A program made the translations under genes and the position numbers. From NCBI RefSeq assembly GCF_003265345.1, contig NZ_QFWW01000030.1:1-64000 (forward strand): a DNA stretch of 64,000 nt, given 5' to 3'. Positions 16,781 to 26,963 of this stretch are shown piece by piece. The notes below the pieces were generated by a model. That model searched no databases, had not been told where the DNA came from, and worked only from the letters and a program-made list of their open reading frames with translations. Numbering within the stretch: position 1 is the stretch's first letter; each line of letters begins with the position of its first letter. This stretch comes from Lentzea terrae (GTDB lineage: Bacteria > Actinomycetota > Actinomycetes > Mycobacteriales > Pseudonocardiaceae).

Positions 16781-17941
16781 TTACTGGCCGGCGCGACTGC
16801 CGTCGGCCTTGGTAGCCCACCACTTGCCGCCAACGCCCTGTCCGTTGGCATCACCGCAGACCTTGTCACCTGAGAAGAGGTACTGCGGCAATCCTGCGAT
16901 GGTGAGCTGTTTCTTCCCGTCCCGCTCGATCGTCCCCACAAGTGCGGGGTCCACGCCCTGCACCTGAAACCCCTCGCTGACGAAAGCGGGCGGCCATTGC
17001 ACCGCGCACTCGCCGGAGCAGTTGCTCGTCGACGGGTCCGCGGAGTCGTTGTCGAACCGGTAGAGCGTCATGCCGTCCTTGTCGGTGGCGACGACGCCGA
17101 GGTCCTTGACGGTCGCACTGGTGAGCGCGATCGCCTTGTTCTGCTGGGCTTTCTTGCCGTCGGTGGCCGTGGCGAACCACTTGGGCACGGTGATGCCCTT
17201 GGCCTCACCGGGTTTGGTGTCCTTCTTGAACGTGTACTGCGGCCAGTTCGCGACCGTGAGCTGCTTCTTGCCGTCCTTGCGCGTGATCGTGCCCAGCAGC
17301 TTCGGGTCGACGCCCTTCACTCGCGGCTGCTCGCCCTCCACGTACACCGGCGGCCAGCTCTCCGCACAGCCACCGTCGCAATTGGACGCTGGAGGTTGAG
17401 CCGTGTCGCCATCGAACCGGTAGAGCGTGAGACCGGCGTCGTTGGTGAGCACCGCGCCCAGCCCACTGATCACTCCTGTGCGCGCGGCCAGCCGGGTGCG
17501 CTCGCCGTTCTTGCCGGTGGCGAACCACTTGCCCTGCAGGCCCTGCCCCTTGGTCTCGCCGGGCTGGCTGTCCTTGGCGAACCGGTACTGCGGCATCCCG
17601 TCCACCGTCAGCTGCCGGCTGCCGTCCTTGCGCACGATGGAGCTGACGAGCTGCCGTTCGACGCCGGTCACCGTGAAGTTCTCGTCGGGAACCGTTGCGG
17701 GAGGCCAAGTCGCGGCGCACTCGCCGTCGCAAGTGGACTCGTTCGGCTTGTCCCCGTCGAACCGGTAGAGCGTGAAACCTTCGACATCGGTGACCACCGG
17801 CCCCAGGTCGTCGATCTCGGCGACGTTGAGCGCCACCACGCTTTCCTGCTGCTGCGCGACCGGCTTGGTCTCCGGCGTGCCGGCGCAGGCGGTCAGTGAG
17901 ATCAACCCCAACGCGACGACCGCAACACCCTTGCGGATCAT
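16781..17941 (-). CDS. lipoprotein with three Lipoprotein_15/SCO0930-type repeats
   Basis: A 386-residue secreted lipoprotein. The signal peptide ends in the lipobox LTAC (Cys at residue 19). Three repeats of about 110 residues follow, each containing TLYRFDxD, a CxGxCAxxWPP motif (STCDGECAATWPP, SNCDGGCAESWPP, SNCSGECAVQWPP) and a K(K/R)QLTV..PQY(R/T/L)F segment. This is the COG4315 secreted-repeat family, some members of which have been proposed to bind haem or take part in extracytoplasmic redox. Each repeat keeps its Cys pair, so three disulfides are likely. The SD AGGAGG lies 6 nt before the ATG. Role here unknown. Confidence 0.88.
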   Translation of the reverse strand: MIRKGVAVVALGLISLTACAGTPETKPVAQQQESVVALNVAEIDDLGPVVTDVEGFTLYRFDGDKPNESTCDGECAATWPPATVPDENFTVTGVERQLVSSIVRKDGSRQLTVDGMPQYRFAKDSQPGETKGQGLQGKWFATGKNGERTRLAARTGVISGLGAVLTNDAGLTLYRFDGDTAQPPASNCDGGCAESWPPVYVEGEQPRVKGVDPKLLGTITRKDGKKQLTVANWPQYTFKKDTKPGEAKGITVPKWFATATDGKKAQQNKAIALTSATVKDLGVVATDKDGMTLYRFDNDSADPSTSNCSGECAVQWPPAFVSEGFQVQGVDPALVGTIERDGKKQLTIAGLPQYLFSGDKVCGDANGQGVGGKWWATKADGSRAGQ

Positions 17942-18012
17942 CTCGAACCTCCTGGCTAGTGCCCTCCAACGCCAACCACACGTAGAGCACGCCAGAACGG
18001 TTCAAACTTTTT

Positions 18013-19188
18013 TCAGAACATCGCGCGCTTCAGGGCGGGCACCGCGCTCGCGGTCCGGAGCACGGTCTTGAAGATGGTCCGCGCCACCGGGCTGCCGTCC
18101 GCGAACTGCTTCGCGGCCCGCAGCGAGTCCCTGACCGCCGCGAACCCGTAGTCGTACATCTGTGCTTCGTACCGGGCGACGGCGTCACCGCCCGCGGCGA
18201 TGCACCGTGCCAGCAGCTGCGCGTCCTTGAGCGCGATGTTCGCCCCGATACCCCGCATGGGCGTCATCGCGTGGATGGCGTCCCCCAGCAGCGTGACGTT
18301 CGTGGGCTGCCAGCGCTCGATCGGCTTCGACGACCGGATTCGCCACTCACTGATCGTTTCGACCGGCGAGGCTTCCACGATTCGGTTCAGCTCAGGGCTC
18401 CATCGCGAGATCCTGGTCAGCACCTCGCGTTGCAAGTCCAGTCCATCGTGGACGGTCAGGTCTGCCGCCGCATAGGCCCACATCAGGTAGGGACGTACGT
18501 TGTCGAACAACGGGTCGTCCGGGTCGTCGGTCACGCCCAGCCCGTCGTGCGCGGCCAGGAACATCCCTGCCCGGCTGGTCGGAACGATCGAGTTCGCCCG
18601 CGTCACGAGCTCCTGCGGCACCCAGTCGTGGTCGTCCAGGAAGAGCTTGCCCGCGATCGCCGTGACCCCGACGGGTTCCGTGCCGGCGTGCGGCAGGTAC
18701 TGCTGACGCACCCGCGACCGAATGCCGTCCGCGCCGACCAGCACGTCACAGGTCGCCGTGGTGCCGTCTTCGAAGAACAACTTGATGTCGCCGTTTTGTT
18801 CGTAGCGCTCGAACCGCTTGTCGAACTGCACGTCCAGGCCGTCCAGCAGGACCTGCCGGAGCGTGATCCGGCTCGCCGAGTAGTGCCGCTCCTCTTCGGG
18901 GTCGAGCACCAGCAACGGCTTGAGCTGTTCGGTCAGGAACCCGAACCCGTTGCCACTGCTTCCGGCGCCCTGCTCGAATCTCGCCCAGTTCGCCGCGGGC
19001 AGACACTCCCGCAACGCGGCGGCACCATCCGGGTTGATGTGCACCCGATAGCCCTGCAGGCGGTCCGTGCGCGAGCGATCGCGCTCGTACACCGCCACGT
19101 CCACGCCGGCCTTGCGCAACCCGTGCGCCAGGCACAGCCCGCCGATTCCTCCACCAACCACTGCGATTCTCATGCGTTCGAGTTTCAA
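18013..19188 (-). CDS. FAD-dependent monooxygenase (PHBH-like)
   Basis: A class A flavoprotein monooxygenase of 391 residues. The N-terminal FAD dinucleotide motif is IAVVGGGIGGLCLAHGL, the DG motif is VLVGADGIRSRVRQ, and the GD motif is VTLLGDAIHAMTPMRGIGANIALKDA. It would use NAD(P)H and O2 to hydroxylate or epoxidise an aromatic or polyketide-like substrate. ATG 19173 (MRIAVVGGG) is as plausible as 19188. It is divergent from a TetR gene, with a paired palindrome overlapping its start region. This is the classic layout for a substrate-inducible detoxifying monooxygenase (TetX/Rox-like arrangement, specificity unknown). Confidence 0.9.
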   Translation of the reverse strand: MKLERMRIAVVGGGIGGLCLAHGLRKAGVDVAVYERDRSRTDRLQGYRVHINPDGAAALRECLPAANWARFEQGAGSSGNGFGFLTEQLKPLLVLDPEEERHYSASRITLRQVLLDGLDVQFDKRFERYEQNGDIKLFFEDGTTATCDVLVGADGIRSRVRQQYLPHAGTEPVGVTAIAGKLFLDDHDWVPQELVTRANSIVPTSRAGMFLAAHDGLGVTDDPDDPLFDNVRPYLMWAYAAADLTVHDGLDLQREVLTRISRWSPELNRIVEASPVETISEWRIRSSKPIERWQPTNVTLLGDAIHAMTPMRGIGANIALKDAQLLARCIAAGGDAVARYEAQMYDYGFAAVRDSLRAAKQFADGSPVARTIFKTVLRTASAVPALKRAMF

Positions 19189-19222
19189 CCGTGCGGTTGA
19201 TTAAGTCAACCCATTGGTTGAA
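19184..19222. promoter_or_regulatory. double TetR operator between monooxygenase and tetR
   Basis: Two palindromes, CAACC-GTGC-GGTTG (19186-19199) and CAACC-CATT-GGTTG (19207-19220), have centres 21 bp apart. Together they form a larger dyad bounded by TTCAACC and GGTTGAA. They lie in the divergent intergenic region: the first overlaps the monooxygenase start codon, and the second overlaps the -35 position of tetR. Binding of two TetR dimers on the same helix face would silence both genes. Confidence 0.75.
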
Positions 19223-19242
19223 AGCAGCCGGTCGGCTACCGT

Positions 19243-19845
19243 GTGGCCGTGGATCAACGCCGCTCCCCCAGCGCCTCGGAACGCAAGCGCGACCCGGAAC
19301 GCACGCGGGCCCGCATCCTGGAGGCGGCCGCGGCGGAGTTCGGGGCGAAGGGCTACGCGGCGACGCGCACGACGGACATCGCGGCGCGCGCGGGCGTGAA
19401 CAAGCAGCTGATCTCGTACTACTTCGGCGGCAAAGAGGGCCTGTACAAGGAGCTCGCGACGAGCTGGCACGGCAGTGCTGCCGAGATGGCGAGCGAGGAC
19501 CAGCCGCTCGACACGGTCCTGGCGAGCTTCGTGGCGACCACCCTCACCGACCACGGCCGGCTGTGGGCGTGGTCGAACCTGGCCGGCGACAGCCCGCGCA
19601 CCGACGAGGCGTTCCTGCGCGGCCAGGTCGACCGGATGCGCGAGCGCCAGGCCGCCGGTGAAGTGCCGGCGGACCTGGATCCCGGCATGCTGCTGCTGGC
19701 GTTGATGGCGGCCGCCTCCGCGCCGTTGACCCTGCGGCAGACCGCGAGCCAGATCACTGGCGAGGACGCCGGCACGCCGGAGTTCGCGCAGAAGTACGCG
19801 GAGCAGCTGGCCCTGCTGGTGCGCCACCTGTCCGGCCGAACCTGA
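19243..19845 (+). CDS. TetR family transcriptional regulator
   Basis: A 200-residue regulator with the TetR N-terminal HTH (RTRARILEAAAAEFGAKGYAATRTTDIAARAGVNKQLISYYFGGKEGLYKEL) and a helical ligand-binding C-terminus. The open frame begins at GTG 19243. A TACCGT -10 box at 19237-19242 makes GTG 19249 the likely leaderless start (7 nt downstream), with TTGGTT as a -35 inside the operator. It is divergent from the FAD monooxygenase and shares the double palindrome, so it probably represses both genes. Ligand unknown. Confidence 0.92.
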   Translation: MAVDQRRSPSASERKRDPERTRARILEAAAAEFGAKGYAATRTTDIAARAGVNKQLISYYFGGKEGLYKELATSWHGSAAEMASEDQPLDTVLASFVATTLTDHGRLWAWSNLAGDSPRTDEAFLRGQVDRMRERQAAGEVPADLDPGMLLLALMAAASAPLTLRQTASQITGEDAGTPEFAQKYAEQLALLVRHLSGRT

Positions 19846-19873
19846 CTTCTTTTCGTCCCAAACTCGCTACCTT
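19844..19873 (+). promoter_or_regulatory. leaderless promoter before the amber-interrupted VWA gene
   Basis: CTGACT (19844-19849) and TACCTT (19868-19873) are 18 bp apart. ATG 19881 lies 8 nt after the -10, so transcription and translation would start together. The ATG opens a 15-codon frame that stops at TAG 19926 but is in frame with the long ORF behind it. Confidence 0.5.
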
Positions 19874-19994
19874 GCTGTGCATGGACGAGTTCAGGCTCTC
19901 CGCGAAGAACGACCTGTCGTCGGCATAGTCCGATGCGATCCAGAAGGCGCACGGGAAACTGGAGAAGCCGCCCAAGGACACCACCAAGTACTCG

Positions 19995-21128
19995 GTGCAC
20001 CTCGGCAAGGCCAAGGGCGTCGTCGTCGGCGACAACGCCCGCCAGTGGAACACGTTCTGGGAGTGGCCGAAGAGCGTCCGCAGGCTGTTCATCGTGCTGC
20101 TCGTCTGCGTTCTGGTCGCGGGTGGCGTTTTCGCCGCGATCCGTTGGGTCGTCCCGATGTTCGCGCCCAGCTACAAGACGACGTTCCTGATCGACGCGGC
20201 CGAGGGCGACCTGGCGAGCGTCACGAACGCGCTGACCACCGTCGTCGGCAACTCCGGCGAGCACGATTCCCAGTCGCTGCGCAGCTTCGGCGGCGAATGC
20301 GGCACGGACGACAACACGACGCAGCTCGTCGGGTTCGGCACCGGCAACCGCCAGGAGATCGCCGACGCCGCCCGAGCGGTGCGGCAGGGCGCGAAAGCGA
20401 CGCTGCAGCGCGGAATCGTCGAGGCCGTCAACGACTTCACGTCGTGGCGATCGCTGGAAGCCAAGCAGGTCAACAGGATCATCGTGGTCACGCGGCACGG
20501 CAAGGACGCGTGCGACCCGGACGACGAGTTCGTCCGGGCGCAGATCCGGGACCGGGTCGCTGCCGCCGGGCTGACCATCGAGTTCCGCTTCATCGGCTAC
20601 CAGGTCCGCGACGACGGCGATCGCCTGACCGAGCTGGCCACCCAGCTCAAGACGCAGGAGCCGACGTTCACGAACTCGCCGGACGAGCTGAAGCGCGTGC
20701 TCGCCTGGTTCACCACCATCGAGCCGGTGCTGCGGTCGTCGCAGTCGGTCGTCAACGTGCTGAACCCGACCGTCGACAAGCTGAACTCCGCGACCGAAGC
20801 GCTGCAGGACGGCCGGGTCGACCTCGCCGACAACGCGTTGGCCGAGGCCCGTCGCGCGGTCGTGGAGGTGGAGATCAAGGACCTCGACGGCCGGACCAGC
20901 TCGGCGGACGCGGTGCGGTTGCGGGACCTGGCGGTCCGGTTGAAGACCTTGCAGGAAGCGGTGATCGCGGCCGCCGACGAGTTGGTGGATCAGGCTCGTT
21001 CGGGGCGGAACCTGACGGAGCCGCTCTCCGTCTACCCCAAGGCCGCCGTCGCGTACAACGCGGAAGCGCGGGTGATGACGGACGAGCTGACGGCGCTGCG
21101 CGCGAAAGGCCCGGGGGGAACGCGATGA
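19995..21128 (+). CDS. VWA-like membrane protein, N-terminus interrupted by an in-frame TAG
   Basis: From GTG 19995 the product has 377 residues. It has an N-terminal cytosolic tract (LGKAKGVVVGDN), one transmembrane helix at about 34-54 (LFIVLLVCVLVAGGVFAAI), then an extracytoplasmic von Willebrand A-like domain beginning TTFLIDAAEG, and a helical C-terminus (about 260-377). The MIDAS DxSxS is degraded to DAAEG. The frame continues upstream through a TAG at 19926 to ATG 19881, which has a good leaderless promoter. The gene is therefore either a nonsense pseudogene or is translated from the poorly supported GTG. It overlaps the next paralogue by 4 bp (ATGA). Function unknown. Confidence 0.65.
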   Translation: MHLGKAKGVVVGDNARQWNTFWEWPKSVRRLFIVLLVCVLVAGGVFAAIRWVVPMFAPSYKTTFLIDAAEGDLASVTNALTTVVGNSGEHDSQSLRSFGGECGTDDNTTQLVGFGTGNRQEIADAARAVRQGAKATLQRGIVEAVNDFTSWRSLEAKQVNRIIVVTRHGKDACDPDDEFVRAQIRDRVAAAGLTIEFRFIGYQVRDDGDRLTELATQLKTQEPTFTNSPDELKRVLAWFTTIEPVLRSSQSVVNVLNPTVDKLNSATEALQDGRVDLADNALAEARRAVVEVEIKDLDGRTSSADAVRLRDLAVRLKTLQEAVIAAADELVDQARSGRNLTEPLSVYPKAAVAYNAEARVMTDELTALRAKGPGGTR

Positions 21129-22321
21129 AACGCTGGATGTTGGTGGCAGGTGCGGTCGTGGTGGTGCTGGGGCTGGTCGCCGGCGGCCTGTGGGTGCTGC
21201 TGCCGCCGGACCACCGCACGACGTTCCTCGTCGACGCCTCGGAGTCCTCCGACTTCCGCGAGGTGGCGGACGCGGTCGGTGCGGCCGCGTCGAACATGTC
21301 CAGCGCCGATTCGTTGGCACTGCGCCGGTTCGGTGGTGCGTGCGACTCCGCCAACACCGCCGAACTGGTCACGCCCGGCACCGGCCAGGCAGCCGAGATC
21401 GGTGCCGCGGCCCGGTCGATCACGCCGAGCGGCAAGGCGACGTTGCTCAGCGGGATCCTCGCGGCGATCGACGACTTCGCGCGCACCTATCCGTTCCGCG
21501 GCTCGGAAACGAACCGGATCGTCGTCGTGGCGCGTGGCAGTGCCGACGCGTGCGGCAAGAACGCCGACGAGGTTCGCACGATCATCAACCAGCACACCGC
21601 GCGGGCTGGCATGAAGATCGACTTCCGGTTCGTCGGACACCGGCTGACCCCGGAGCAGGTCAAGGTGTTGAATGAGATCGCCGCCGCGACCGAGGCGCAG
21701 AAACCGCGCCTCACCAAGACTTCCGGCGAGCTCGTCACCACGATGAAGGAGGTCTCCGTCCCCGCCGACCTGGTGGCGAAAGAGATCAAGACCTCGCCGT
21801 GCGACTCGATCTCCGCCAAATCGCTTGCCGCCGTGTACATGCCGGAGCCCAAACTGGCCTACGTCGACGTCAAATGCGCGCAAGACCAGTACGCGTTCGC
21901 GAAGCTGCGCACGACCGAGATCGAGTCGAACGACATGCCTGTCCTCTTCGAGTTCAAGGACGACTCATGGCAGTTCGTGAGGGCGCAGACGGACATGCCG
22001 TGCGGTCAGGTACCCGTGGAAGTGTGGAAGAAACTGGACTTCCACTGCCTCGACGCCGACGCACAGCCGGTCATCTGCCAGGACCGCGAGCCCATGGTGA
22101 CGGACCTCAGCGGTGGCTGGGTCGGCTGCGAGGCGGCCATGGACATCGCGGGCCGCTACAAGGCGGCGATAGCCGCCGGTCAGGCACAGGGACAGGGCAA
22201 GTTCTGGGAGTCCGGCGAGTGGTCCTGCTCATGGCCGTACGAGGAAAACGGCGCCCACGCCGAGGCCCCGCTCAGGTGCACGCGGGCGAACGACGGAAGG
22301 CTGGTCGTGGAGATCTTTTGA
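21125..22321 (+). CDS. VWA-like membrane protein with intact MIDAS motif
   Basis: This 398-residue paralogue of the preceding protein begins with a transmembrane helix (MLVAGAVVVVLGLVAGGLWVLL). The VWA-like domain contains TTFLVDASESSDF, in which DASES satisfies the DxSxS metal-ion site. Shared landmarks with the neighbour are LRRFGGACDSANTAELV / LRSFGGECGTDDNTTQLV and NRIVVVARGSADAC / NRIIVVTRHGKDAC. The C-terminal 200 residues are unrelated to the paralogue and Cys-rich (ten or so Cys), suggesting a disulfide-stabilised extracellular domain. It is coupled to the first gene through ATGA. Likely roles are adhesion or signalling at the membrane, but no partner is evident. Confidence 0.75.
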   Translation: MKRWMLVAGAVVVVLGLVAGGLWVLLPPDHRTTFLVDASESSDFREVADAVGAAASNMSSADSLALRRFGGACDSANTAELVTPGTGQAAEIGAAARSITPSGKATLLSGILAAIDDFARTYPFRGSETNRIVVVARGSADACGKNADEVRTIINQHTARAGMKIDFRFVGHRLTPEQVKVLNEIAAATEAQKPRLTKTSGELVTTMKEVSVPADLVAKEIKTSPCDSISAKSLAAVYMPEPKLAYVDVKCAQDQYAFAKLRTTEIESNDMPVLFEFKDDSWQFVRAQTDMPCGQVPVEVWKKLDFHCLDADAQPVICQDREPMVTDLSGGWVGCEAAMDIAGRYKAAIAAGQAQGQGKFWESGEWSCSWPYEENGAHAEAPLRCTRANDGRLVVEIF

Positions 22322-22324
22322 CGG

Positions 22325-22798
22325 TCAGGACTCGCTGGCCATGCGCTCGGCGAGGACCTGCTTCAGCCCCTTCAGGCCGCCGCGCATCATCAGGTCGTGG
22401 TTGCCCCGGAAGAACGGCTTGGCGATCAGCACGAGCCGGCGCAGCAGAGCCTTGTTGACCACGACCTCCTGGTCGAACACGAGGTCGGTGCCGCCGTCAC
22501 GGCCGGTGATCTCCCAGCTGGCGAAGCCTTCGAGGTCACCGGTCAACTGCGCACGCAGCAGCCCGGCCTGCTGGTTCGCGATGCTGTGCCGGACCTGCAC
22601 GACGAGGTCGAAGGGCAGGTAGGAACGGCAGCGGAGCACGCCGGACTCTTCGTCGATCTTCGTCGCCGACCGCACCTCTGGCCACCACAGCGGGTAGTTC
22701 GCGATGTCGGACAGCACGTCGTACACAACTGCCGGAGGCGCGCAGACGTGCCACACGTTGCGGAACCGGTAGCGGTTGAGTGACACGGGCGCCATCAT
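22325..22798 (-). CDS. SRPBCC family protein (polyketide cyclase/START-like)
   Basis: The frame extends to 22834, but the conserved sequence begins at MMAPVSLNRYRFRNVW, so ATG 22798 is preferred (157 residues). It shows a START/Bet v1-like fold pattern: PPAVVYDVLSDIANYPLWWPEVR, YLPFDLVVQVRH, LTGDLEGFASWEI, LVFDQEVVVNKALLRRL, and a C-terminal helix MMRGGLKGLKQVLAERM. Such proteins bind hydrophobic ligands or act as cyclases; no polyketide genes are nearby. It ends 4 bp from the end of the convergent VWA gene. Confidence 0.85.
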   Translation of the reverse strand: MMAPVSLNRYRFRNVWHVCAPPAVVYDVLSDIANYPLWWPEVRSATKIDEESGVLRCRSYLPFDLVVQVRHSIANQQAGLLRAQLTGDLEGFASWEITGRDGGTDLVFDQEVVVNKALLRRLVLIAKPFFRGNHDLMMRGGLKGLKQVLAERMASES

Positions 22799-22924
22799 CC
22801 CGGATAGCTCGTTCAGGTGACAGGCCCTGGACACAACTCACAGCAGACCGGGAATTCTTCACGACCTGTAATGCGGCTCTAGCGAGAATTGAGCGTCTCA
22901 CTAGGCCGATCGAGTTGACTGTCG

Positions 22925-23106
22925 CTACCGGTCGATGAGGCGAGGGAGCCGTTCGAGGGTGCGCAGCCAACCGGCAGCAGCGACGCGGCGGAGTGCCTGC
23001 TCCGACGAGTCGAACACCTCAGCGAGGTTGACGGGGTAAGCCACGGGCTCGCCGCGCGACGCCTGAAGGGCGCGTTCGCGGTGGGCCAGGGCGTCGAGTG
23101 GAATCA

Positions 23107-23110
<4 letters not shown>
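22925..23110 (-). CDS. small protein translationally coupled to uvrA
   Basis: A 61-residue ORF begins at GTG 23110, overlapping the uvrA stop (GTGA, followed directly by an ATG). It encodes a soluble helical protein: [57 protein letters not shown]. The coupling and good codon usage argue that it is expressed with uvrA. I recognise no domain. It might be a small regulator or simply a conserved hypothetical; an N-terminal HxER segment and a Trp-Leu-rich end are its only features. Confidence 0.5.
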
Positions 23111-26022
<2,912 letters not shown>

Positions 26023-26033
26023 GCCACACTCTT

Positions 26034-26049
26034 CCGAACAAGCGTTCGA
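26034..26049. promoter_or_regulatory. LexA (SOS) box upstream of uvrA
   Basis: CCGAAC-AAGC-GTTCGA matches the actinobacterial SOS consensus TCGAAC-N4-GTTCGA at all positions but the first. It lies 12 bp before the uvrA GTG, where LexA would block the transcript. Confidence 0.85.
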
Positions 26050-26210
26050 AGCGTACTAGCATTGTTCTGGTGGCTGCGACCGACCCGCCGACCATGCTAG
26101 GTGGCACCCCTGACAAAAACGGTTCCGCGGGCTATCGCATTCCCCTGAGCAGGCTTTACTCATAGGCTGGTCACTTCGATCAGAGCCTCAACGTCGGGGA
26201 GAGGCAGCAC

Positions 26211-26963
26211 ATGACCTACACGCCGTCCACGCAGCACACCTCCGTACCCGCTCCGCGCGGAGTGCCCGACCGGCACATCAACGCGGTGCGTCAGGCGACG
26301 GACGTGCTGTACGAGGTCGTCGAGGAGCTGGACCAGGCCGCCGTGCGCGGTCAGAGCCTGCTCCCCGGCTGGACCCGCGGACACGTCATCACCCACCTCG
26401 CGCGCAACGCGGACGCGCTGGTGAACCTGCTCACCTGGGCGCGCACCGGGGTCGAGCACCAGGCCTACACGTCGCGGACCGATCGCGACGCCGACATCGA
26501 GGAAGGCGCGCGCCGCATCCTGCAGGTGATCAAGGCAGACCTGGACTCCGCGTGCGTGCGGTTCGAGAACGCGTGCCGCGAGATGCCGGCGCACTCGTGG
26601 CGTTCGGAGGTCACGGCCCCCAAGGGCGCCACGATCCCGGCGTCGCAGGTGCCGTTGTTCCGGCTGCGCGAGGTGTGGATCCACCTCATCGACCTCGACT
26701 ACGGCGTCGGGTTCGCGGACCTGCCGGCCGACTTCGTGGAGGAGTTCCTCGACGACGCCGTCGAGCAGTTCGCGGGCAGGGTCGACCCGTTCAGCATCGA
26801 GGTCGCCCTGCCCGACGGCACTCAGCGCATCTGGACGGTCAGCGGCCCGGCCAGCCGGAGCTCGGTGAGCGGGTCGGCCAGCGCCGTCCTGGGCTGGCTG
26901 ACCGGCAGGACCGACGGCTCCGGCCTGCGCGGTGAGCTGCCGGAACTGCCCGAGTGGATCTGA
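26211..26963 (+). CDS. maleylpyruvate isomerase family mycothiol-dependent enzyme
   Basis: A 250-residue protein of the MDMPI (DinB-like four-helix) family. The N-terminal bundle includes LLPGWTRGHVITHLARNADAL (first zinc His), RTDRDADIEEGARR and LREVWIHLIDLDYG (Glu and second His of the metal site). A C-terminal alpha/beta lobe precedes WTVSGPASR..LGWLTGR. Members use mycothiol with a zinc site. It lies near uvrA and MBL genes, a neighbourhood often kept in actinobacteria. Its last 142 bp are covered on the other strand by the acyltransferase reading frame. SD GAGAGG precedes the ATG. Substrate unknown. Confidence 0.9.
   Translation: MTYTPSTQHTSVPAPRGVPDRHINAVRQATDVLYEVVEELDQAAVRGQSLLPGWTRGHVITHLARNADALVNLLTWARTGVEHQAYTSRTDRDADIEEGARRILQVIKADLDSACVRFENACREMPAHSWRSEVTAPKGATIPASQVPLFRLREVWIHLIDLDYGVGFADLPADFVEEFLDDAVEQFAGRVDPFSIEVALPDGTQRIWTVSGPASRSSVSGSASAVLGWLTGRTDGSGLRGELPELPEWI

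Noticed and set aside
17942-18012. T-rich stretch at 18006-18012 as a terminator for the FAD monooxygenase
   Set aside because: The T-run is on the plus strand, whereas the monooxygenase transcript runs on the minus strand. No hairpin accompanies it.
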